This document shows positions 6,698-11,278 of a stretch of 11,278 nucleotides of DNA, in pieces (within the stretch, counting starts at the first letter, position 1; each line of letters begins with the position of its first letter). The stretch lies in contig CACZOH010000024.1 in the NCBI GenBank assembly GCA_902782785.1, forward strand, positions 1 to 11,278, in the 5' to 3' direction. The notes below the pieces were generated by a model that saw only the letters and a list, made by a program, of their open reading frames with translations, did not search any database and was not told the origin of the DNA. The translations under genes and the position numbers were made by a program. Origin of the DNA: an uncultured Ruminococcus sp. (GTDB taxonomy: Bacteria > Bacillota > Clostridia > Oscillospirales > CAG-272).

Positions 6698-8497
6698 TTA
6701 GTTTGAAACTGCAGTGTCGCTGTAGCAGATCGTGTTTTTGTATGAATTTGCGTTTGTGAAAGTGTATAACGTGCCGCTTATCTTTACCGTGTGGCTTCCC
6801 GCCGAATGGAGCGAGAGCGAATACGTCTTTACGCTGCCCGCGGCGCTTACTCTGCCGTAGCCGAGAATTATCAGCGTGCCTCCCGAGATCTTAACGGAAC
6901 TGTCGGCGTCTATCGCCGCCGCGTTCTGACTGCCCGGTCCTCTCGTTATAACTATGCCGCCCGTCTGTGTGTAGCTTCCGTTAGAATCGATTCCGTCGGT
7001 GTCGCCGTTAGGAGATACCGTTACGTCAAGATATCCGCCCGATACGATTATCTGCGCCGCGGAATTGCCTTTTGTGGCGTTTACACCGTCGTCATTTGCC
7101 ATAACCGTCGTTTTGCCGCCGGATATATTGATAACGTTCGCTTCAAGCCCTTCATACGCGCTGTCTATGTTTACCGTGCCGCCCGATATATTCAGCATAT
7201 TGTCGGCGTGGATGGCGTCGGCTCCCGAAACGGTCATCTGACCTCCCCAGCCTCCGCGTCCTCCGGGTCCCATACGGCCGCCGGCGGTCTTGTTTTCCGG
7301 TGCGTAAACGCTCATGTTAACCGTACCGCCCGTAATATTTACCGTTCCTTTGCCTTTTGTCCCGTCGTCGAAAGACGTGCCGTAATCCGCATGAAGTCCG
7401 TCGTCGTAAGTCTGTAACGTTATCGTTCCGTCGTTTATATTCAGCTCGTTCTGCACCTTGACGCCTTTATATGAAGTCGTGGAGGCGTTCGACGCGGTAT
7501 ACCCGCTGTAAGAGCCTGTATAAACCGTAACGGTCGGAGTTGTGCCGTCTTCGCCGGCTGTCATTTCAAAGTTGTGCGCCGACTGGAAGCCGTCGCCCGC
7601 CGCGTAAACCGTGACCGTACCGCCGGAAATCAGGATATCTCCTCTTGTCACGCCGTTTTTATTTACGTTCGTGTTTTCCGTCTTCACTCCGTCTCCGTTC
7701 GTGGAGATCGCAGCTATGCTGCCGCTCAAAACAGTTATCGAATCGTTTCCTTTAAGTGCGTTGTTGTACGCGGTCACCTTCAAAGAAAGATTCTGTATCG
7801 TCATATCCTTCGTCGTATGAATTCCGTTGTTATACGATGCGTTTATAACGAGAGTGCCGCTGCCTTTTATTTCCAGATCGCATACCGCGTATATCGCGCC
7901 CTCGCCCTGATTTTCAACGTCAGTCGTTTTTGCCGCGCGCGTATCGTTTATAACGTTTTCCGTATCTTTCTTTGCGGATATCTCAACTTTTTTCGCGGAT
8001 ATGATCTTTATCGGTGAATCAGCGCCGTAATTGATCGTCGCGCCGGTAAGTTCTATCACTACCTCGTCATCTTCTCCCGCGTCAACGAGTATCTGTCCTT
8101 CAAGAAGTCCCGATAAAACGTACGTTCCGGCTGACGTTATCTTATAAACGTCTGACGAATTATCTATAAGGGTGTTTGCGTCTGTTTTATTTTCGCTTTC
8201 TTTTTCCGTTTCCGCCGTTTCCTCTTTTGCCGTTGTTTTGTCTCTCGTTGTATCTGTGTAAGCATCTGTCAGAGTTTCTTCATCCGACGTACTGAACGAG
8301 CCGTCCTCCGTTTTTATTGAAAACGAGCCCGTCGCTTCTTCCGCCGTGATATTCTGATCAACTGCCGGCTCGGCAGCTTCGCTTGCCGTATATACCGTGC
8401 TGTCAGTAAACGTACCTGTTCCGCTGTTTGTTATTCCGCAGGCGGCAAGCGCAAGCGTCAGGATCAGCGCGAGTATTGTAATAATCATCTTTTTCAT
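6698..8497 (-). CDS. Carbohydrate-binding-domain (DUF4353/Cthe_2159-like) beta-helix lipoprotein
   Basis: 599 residues from ATG 8497. It starts with a lipoprotein signal MKKMIITILALILTLALAAC (Cys20), then a long Thr/Ser/Glu/Asp-rich linker to about residue 120. The remainder is built of repeated short units of the form ISGGTVxV (for example LISGGTVTVYAA, NISGGTVNMSVY, NISGGTVNIDSA and KISGGTLIILGY), interleaved with GDGVKTEN, DDGLHADYG, ADAIHADN and DDGVNATKG motifs. This is what right-handed beta-helix proteins of the Cthe_2159 family look like; that protein binds cellulose and acidic polysaccharide. A Gly/Arg-rich loop (GGRMGPGGRGGWGG, about residues 408-422) interrupts the repeats. The start at 8497 is chosen because it puts the signal peptide at the N-terminus and has AAGGAG at 8507-8512. 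The frame extends to 8563, but that would cross the predicted transcription start. It is the first gene of a three-gene unit with VTC and DUF4956 genes. Its ligand is unknown. Confidence 0.85.
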   Translation of the reverse strand: MKKMIITILALILTLALAACGITNSGTGTFTDSTVYTASEAAEPAVDQNITAEEATGSFSIKTEDGSFSTSDEETLTDAYTDTTRDKTTAKEETAETEKESENKTDANTLIDNSSDVYKITSAGTYVLSGLLEGQILVDAGEDDEVVIELTGATINYGADSPIKIISAKKVEISAKKDTENVINDTRAAKTTDVENQGEGAIYAVCDLEIKGSGTLVINASYNNGIHTTKDMTIQNLSLKVTAYNNALKGNDSITVLSGSIAAISTNGDGVKTENTNVNKNGVTRGDILISGGTVTVYAAGDGFQSAHNFEMTAGEDGTTPTVTVYTGSYSGYTASNASTTSYKGVKVQNELNINDGTITLQTYDDGLHADYGTSFDDGTKGKGTVNITGGTVNMSVYAPENKTAGGRMGPGGRGGWGGQMTVSGADAIHADNMLNISGGTVNIDSAYEGLEANVINISGGKTTVMANDDGVNATKGNSAAQIIVSGGYLDVTVSPNGDTDGIDSNGSYTQTGGIVITRGPGSQNAAAIDADSSVKISGGTLIILGYGRVSAAGSVKTYSLSLHSAGSHTVKISGTLYTFTNANSYKNTICYSDTAVSN

Positions 8498-8537
8498 TTT
8501 CCGTATCTCCTTTTTTCTTTTTTCGGATAAAAGAACG

Positions 8538-8579
8538 ATCCTCATCCGTTTTGCTGTATGCATTATAACGGATGAGGAT
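8538..8579. repeat. Perfect 13-bp inverted repeat bracketing a -10 box
   Basis: ATCCTCATCCGTT (8538-8550) and AACGGATGAGGAT (8567-8579) are exact reverse complements separated by 16 bp. The intervening bases and first arm base hold the -10 box TATAAT (minus strand, 8562-8567) of the lipoprotein operon. The outer end of the right arm overlaps the first two bases of the ATTGAA direct repeat. In a leftward RNA coming from the kinase gene the arms could pair as a 13-bp hairpin followed by CGTTCTTTTATC, which resembles a weak terminator. RNA started at the embedded promoter would contain only one arm. Confidence 0.85.
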
Positions 8580-8594
8580 TGAAGAAAGATTGAA
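8562..8594 (-). promoter_or_regulatory. Response-regulator-type operator and promoter of the lipoprotein-VTC-DUF4956 operon
   Basis: The plus strand reads ATTGAAGAAAGATTGAA at 8578-8594, two ATTGAA half-sites with an 11-bp period. That is the spacing used by OmpR/PhoB-family dimers. In the direction of transcription (minus strand) TTCAAT ends 10 bp before TATAAT (8562-8567), so the repeat covers the -35 zone, where no TTGACA-like hexamer is visible. This is the arrangement of an activator-dependent promoter. The predicted RNA start is near 8555, giving a leader of about 58 nt. Confidence 0.75.
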
Positions 8595-8613
8595 GTTTTT
8601 TAAGTTTTTGAAA

Positions 8614-9894
8614 TTATTTTTTGACGGGAAGCGATACCGTAAAAACCGCTTGTCCGTTTTTATACTCGGCGTGTATCTGTCCGCCGTGCGCTTCGGCAAC
8701 GGCTTTGGCAATGGAGAGACCCAGTCCGTAATGTGCGTCCGCTTCATTTCTTGCCTCGTCCGTTCTGTAAAATCTTTCAAACAGGCGAGACATCTGTTCG
8801 TCGTTCATTTCATCAGCACCGTTTGAAACGGTCAGGATCGCGTGATGCTTTTCCTTACGGAGCAAAAGACGTACCGTTTCCGTCGTTCCGTGGGATAAAG
8901 CGTTATCGAGCAGGATGGATACGAGCTGACGGAGCTGGTTGGGATTTCCCTCCGCCGTTATCCCGCGCTCGATTTCCGTTTCTATCTTTTTTCCTTTTTC
9001 AAAAGCAAGCGATTCAAACGGAAGAACTTCTCCGTCAACAAGCTTTGATAAGTCAAGGGTTTCTTGCGGTATATCGCCGCTTTCCGCTTTTGACAGAACT
9101 AAAAGCTGTTTTACAAGGTCGGACATACGCTCGTTTTCGTAGTCGATGTTGTCAAGCCATTCATTCTGCCCGATCTCGCGCTTTAACAGCTCGCTGTTAG
9201 CGGAAATGACGGCTATCGGCGTTTTCAACTCGTGCCCGGCGTCGGATACGAATCGCTTCTGACGTTTATCGTTTTCCTCAAGCGGACTGACGATGCGGCG
9301 TGCGATAAAGACAGATATCACAACGAGAACGAGAAGCGCTGCCGAGCCGATGACCAGCATCTGACGGAAAAGAAGCGTCTGGTTGTTGTCGCTGATCGTG
9401 CGATCGATCATGGCGACAAGCGTATAATCGTCGCGCTCTTCAACAAGATATGTCATATTCCCGATTTTGCCGCTTTTTTTACCTTTATTAAGGATCGACG
9501 AAGCGGTCTCAAGCAGAGATTCCTCGGTCTGCAAACCGCTTTGACCGTTGTTGACCGCAAGGACCTCGCCGTCTTCGGAATAAGCGACGGAGTAGAAGGT
9601 CGAAAGACGGAATTCCGGCTCGTTTCTTCCGTGACCGTCGTCCCGTCCGTCGTGAGGTCCGTTCATATCGCCGGGTCTGTTATCGGAGCCTCCGTCCGGC
9701 CTTTGTCCCGATTCCGGATGAAGCGACTGATTTTCGAGCGAAAACCTTTCGGCGTACATCATAAGCATCTCGCGGCTTTCACGGTCGAGTGCGATCCTGT
9801 TTGAAACGTATATCGTCGTCAGCGTGACCGTCATCAGAATAAGAAGCGAGAACACGACCGTAAACACTATCTTTCTTTTTGTTTTATTGAACAT
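8614..9894 (-). CDS. Sensor histidine kinase of a two-component system
   Basis: 426 residues from ATG 9894. Membrane segment 1 spans about 9-31, an outside sensor region about 32-175, membrane segment 2 about 176-197, then the HisKA domain with SDAGHELKTP and phospho-accepting His221. The ATPase domain has the N box LLDNALSHG (Asn331), the VSNGADEM box, the FERFYRTDEAR segment and the G box YGLGLSIAKA (about 385-394). Only about 25 residues separate membrane segment 2 from the H box, so a full HAMP domain is not present. The outside region carries an unusual Gly/Asp/Arg/His/Pro-rich stretch (about 60-92, e.g. GPHDGRDDGHGRNEPE). GAGGTG at 9900-9905 suits the ATG at 9894 better than the GTG at 9897. 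The gene overlaps the regulator gene by 11 nt, so translation is probably coupled. The stimulus is unknown. Confidence 0.92.
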   Translation of the reverse strand: MFNKTKRKIVFTVVFSLLILMTVTLTTIYVSNRIALDRESREMLMMYAERFSLENQSLHPESGQRPDGGSDNRPGDMNGPHDGRDDGHGRNEPEFRLSTFYSVAYSEDGEVLAVNNGQSGLQTEESLLETASSILNKGKKSGKIGNMTYLVEERDDYTLVAMIDRTISDNNQTLLFRQMLVIGSAALLVLVVISVFIARRIVSPLEENDKRQKRFVSDAGHELKTPIAVISANSELLKREIGQNEWLDNIDYENERMSDLVKQLLVLSKAESGDIPQETLDLSKLVDGEVLPFESLAFEKGKKIETEIERGITAEGNPNQLRQLVSILLDNALSHGTTETVRLLLRKEKHHAILTVSNGADEMNDEQMSRLFERFYRTDEARNEADAHYGLGLSIAKAVAEAHGGQIHAEYKNGQAVFTVSLPVKK

Positions 9895-10567
9895 CACGGC
9901 ACCTCAATTCATATCCTATCCCGCGCAGAGCTTTTATTTCGCAGCGCGATTCGACATATGCGAGCTTTTTGCGTGCGAATGACATATATACTTCAACGTT
10001 ATTATATTCGGAATCGCTTTCATAGCCCCATATCTTAAGCGCTATCTGTTCACGTGAAAGCACCTGACCCCGGTTTGCTATCAGATATTCAAGGATCCGC
10101 AGCTCCTTTTCACCGAGGCGCACGCTCTGACCGTTCTCGCATTTGAGCACGGCGTTTTTAACGTCGAGCGTAAGGTCTTCAAAAGTAAGGCTTCCGTCGT
10201 TCGTCGGCAGATTACGCCTTCCGAGCGCACGGAGGCGGGCAAGCAGTTCTTTTGTCATAAACGGCTTTGTCAGATAGTCATCCGCGCCGCTGTCAAGCCC
10301 TTCTACCTTGTCGTCAAGCTCGCTTTTCGCGGTAAGCATCAGGATCGGCGTTTTGATCCCGGCTTCGCGCGCTTTTTTCACGACCGCAAAACCGTTCATT
10401 CCGGGCATCATAACGTCGAGTACGCAAATATCGTAAACGTCGCTCTCTATTTCGCAGAGCGCGTCTTCGCCGTTCAGAACGGCTGTCACCTCGTAACCCT
10501 CGCGGCGCATTATCTCACACAGAGCCCGGTTCATTCTCTTTTCGTCTTCGGCAAGTAATATTTTCAT
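9884..10567 (-). CDS. OmpR/PhoB-family response regulator
   Basis: 227 residues with a receiver domain followed by a winged-helix DNA-binding domain. Receiver landmarks are the acidic pair at Glu7-Asp8 (LLAEDE), the phosphorylation site Asp51 in VLDVMMPG, Thr79 (MLTAK) and Lys101 (LTKPF). The C-terminal domain shows LGEKELRILEYLIAN, LSREQIALKIWGYE, the recognition-helix region NNVEVYMSFARKKL and a final hairpin ALRGIGYELR. GAGGTGAT (10571-10578) precedes the ATG closely. The sensor kinase gene overlaps its 3' end, making a standard two-component pair. The 11-bp-period ATTGAA repeat at its own promoter and again at the lipoprotein operon promoter fits the site geometry of this regulator family. 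It is therefore the best candidate to bind both, acting as an activator of itself and the downstream unit. Confidence 0.95.
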   Translation of the reverse strand: MKILLAEDEKRMNRALCEIMRREGYEVTAVLNGEDALCEIESDVYDICVLDVMMPGMNGFAVVKKAREAGIKTPILMLTAKSELDDKVEGLDSGADDYLTKPFMTKELLARLRALGRRNLPTNDGSLTFEDLTLDVKNAVLKCENGQSVRLGEKELRILEYLIANRGQVLSREQIALKIWGYESDSEYNNVEVYMSFARKKLAYVESRCEIKALRGIGYELRCRDVQ

Positions 10568-10596
10568 ACGATCACCTCGCGTGTTTTTCAGTTTGC

Positions 10597-10628
10597 ATTA
10601 TATCTTTAAATATTGAAAAAAGATTGAA
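10597..10628 (-). promoter_or_regulatory. Operator and promoter of the regulator/kinase operon
   Basis: The plus strand reads ATTGAAAAAAGATTGAA at 10612-10628, identical to the 8578-8594 element at 16 of 17 positions and in the same orientation to transcription. On the minus strand TTCAAT ends 9 bp before a TATAAT at 10597-10602. Both this -10 and the other one are followed by GC. The predicted start near 10590 leaves a leader of roughly 23 nt before the ATG at 10567. This supports positive autoregulation. Confidence 0.75.
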
Positions 10629-10742
10629 ACGGCGAAAAAAAATCATTTTTCGTTTAACATTATACCATAAATACGGATAAAAGTCAAGCCGGACAGCGGC
10701 AGCTCATCAATAAACACGCAAAACGGGTTTTCGGGTAAAAGG
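10629..10742. other. AT-rich intergenic stretch with no identified gene
   Basis: Between the regulator operator and the terminator of the HIT gene. It contains a weak A/T hairpin (CGAAAAA at 10633-10639 against TTTTTCG at 10646-10652) and an A/T-rich patch ATTATACCATAAATAC. I see no open frame with a ribosome site and no convincing RNA fold. Confidence 0.4.
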
Positions 10743-10774
10743 AAAAACGGTGTGTTCCCGTCGGGATCACACCG
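10743..10774 (-). terminator. Rho-independent terminator of the mscL-HIT unit
   Basis: CGGTGTG (10748-10754) pairs with CACACCG (10768-10774). Inside, after a T-T mismatch, TCCC pairs with GGGA around a 3-nt loop. On the minus strand the stem is followed by TTTTTCC (10741-10747), as expected for termination after the HIT gene, which ends at 10827. On the plus strand it is followed by CTTTTTATCC, so it may work in both directions. Confidence 0.85.
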
Positions 10775-10826
10775 CTTTTTATCCGTTTTTTTAAAGGCGC
10801 GTCTTAAGGATCGGAATTTTTACGGA

Positions 10827-11168
10827 TCACGCCATTTTGTCTGACATCTGCTCGCCGCCGAGTAAATGGAAATGCAGATGATGAACGCTCTGGCATGCGT
10901 CCGGTCCGCTGTTTGTTATGACGCGGAATCCGTTTTTAAGTCCCTCGCTCTCCGCTATCTTCGGTATGACCTCAAAGATATGGGCGACGACGGCGCTGTT
11001 TTCCGCGGTAATATCCGCGGCGCTCTCTATATGAGCCTTCGGAACTATAAGAACGTGAGTTTTCGCCTGCGGATTAATATCGCGGAAGGCGTAAACAAGC
11101 TCGTCCTCAAAGACCTTGTTTGACGGAATCTGACCTGATATGATCTTACAGAATAAGCAATCCGTCAT
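10827..11168 (-). CDS. hinT: HIT-family (HinT-like) nucleotide hydrolase
   Basis: 113 residues, the usual length for bacterial HinT-type proteins, which hydrolyse nucleoside phosphoramidates and related AMP conjugates in the cytoplasm. It shows the N-terminal CLFCKIISGQIPS with the two cysteines (Cys4, Cys7) of zinc-containing members, then VYAFRDINPQAKTHVLIVPK. The C-terminal histidine triad is QSVHHLHFHLLGGEQM, where the HxHxH pattern (HLHFH) holds the catalytic histidine. The ATG is part of a TAATG overlap with the stop codon of the upstream gene, and the nearest purine-rich site (AAGGA, 11181-11185) is 12 nt away, so translation is probably coupled. A terminator follows at 10743-10774. 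Confidence 0.95.
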   Translation of the reverse strand: MTDCLFCKIISGQIPSNKVFEDELVYAFRDINPQAKTHVLIVPKAHIESAADITAENSAVVAHIFEVIPKIAESEGLKNGFRVITNSGPDACQSVHHLHFHLLGGEQMSDKMA

Positions 11169-11278
11169 TATTCTTTCTTTTCCTTAAGAGAATCTCTGAT
11201 CTCACGGAGAAGGAGAACTTCCTCGGAGGGTTCGGGTTCGGGCTCGGGCTCAGGTTCGGGTTCGGGCTCGGGAGCGGG
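11168..11278 (-). CDS. mscL: Large-conductance mechanosensitive channel, C-terminal tail only
   Basis: Only the last 36 residues are inside the window. They read PA(PE)7PS and then EEVLLLREIRDSLKEKKE before TAA. The final segment matches the conserved C-terminal helix of bacterial MscL, which forms a cytoplasmic bundle below the pentameric pore and is joined to it by a variable Pro-rich linker. Here the linker is an uninterrupted Pro-Glu repeat. The membrane part and N-terminus lie beyond the right edge, so the identification rests on the tail alone. The stop codon shares one base with the HIT gene start. Confidence 0.75.
   Translation of the reverse strand, partial: PAPEPEPEPEPEPEPEPSEEVLLLREIRDSLKEKKE
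11231..11272 (-). repeat. Hexanucleotide repeat coding for (Pro-Glu)7
   Basis: Seven tandem CCN-GAR units in the mscL tail, seen on the plus strand as alternating GGGTTC and GGGCTC. Variation occurs mainly at the third codon positions. Such repeats can change copy number by slippage in multiples of two residues without shifting frame. Confidence 0.9.

Noticed and set aside
6791..7417. Open frame of 208 codons on the plus strand
   Set aside because: Antisense to the repetitive beta-helix lipoprotein gene. Its Arg/Tyr/Val-rich composition reflects the repeats read backwards; no start signal.
7100..8100. Recurring short DNA similarities (GCCGCCGGATAT-like) as a repeat array
   Set aside because: They are explained by the repeated ISGG units of the beta-helix protein and are neither equal in spacing nor identical as a CRISPR array would be.
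8498..8563. N-terminal extension of the beta-helix lipoprotein to 8563
   Set aside because: It would place 22 charged residues before a normal lipoprotein signal and begin in the -10 box. ATG 8497 has its own ribosome site.
9232..9804. Open frame of 190 codons on the plus strand
   Set aside because: Antisense to the sensor kinase, which has clear catalytic motifs across the same interval.
10633..10652. A/T hairpin CGAAAAA...TTTTTCG as a terminator or small RNA
   Set aside because: The stem is almost all A-T, with no GC core and no following T-run; likely chance in AT-rich DNA.

Overview
The window looks like a chromosomal segment of an anaerobic Firmicute, most likely an uncultured gut or rumen Clostridia member (Oscillospirales-like). 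This rests on strong AGGAGG-type ribosome sites, moderate GC with AT-rich promoters of the TTGACA/TATAAT type, two lipoprotein signal peptides, and the protein families present. Taxonomy is inferred from style only. I see no rRNA, tRNA, CRISPR array, insertion sequence or phage gene.

Left part (1-5292), acyl activation. A medium-chain-type acyl-CoA synthetase (minus strand, cut by the left edge) diverges from a plus-strand operon. That operon encodes a second AMP-forming acyl ligase, a stand-alone acyl carrier protein 18 nt downstream, and an extracellular solute-binding lipoprotein 28 nt further on. Each divergent unit has a recognisable promoter, and the plus-strand one is a perfect TTGACA-N16-TATAAT. 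The ligase probably loads the neighbouring carrier protein. The lipoprotein has no ABC permease beside it. A strong hairpin at about 5224-5252 separates the two halves and can serve both converging units.

Middle part (5293-10628), all minus strand. In transcription order it holds an OmpR/PhoB response regulator, an overlapping sensor kinase, then a beta-helix lipoprotein of the DUF4353/Cthe_2159 type, a VTC-family polyphosphate polymerase domain protein and a multi-spanning DUF4956 membrane protein. The key observation is a nearly identical 17-bp direct repeat (ATTGAA-N5-ATTGAA on the plus strand, 11-bp period). It lies 9-10 bp upstream of the -10 box of both the regulator/kinase operon and the lipoprotein-VTC-DUF4956 operon. 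This predicts that the two-component system activates itself and the neighbouring three-gene unit. In the second promoter a perfect 13-bp inverted repeat brackets the -10. It can fold as a terminator-like hairpin only in RNA reading through from the kinase gene.

Right part (10748-11278). A HIT-family nucleotide hydrolase gene overlaps, by TAATG, the end of a gene encoding a protein with the C-terminal tail of a large-conductance mechanosensitive channel (mscL), which carries a (Pro-Glu)7 linker. A hairpin with a T-run ends this unit.
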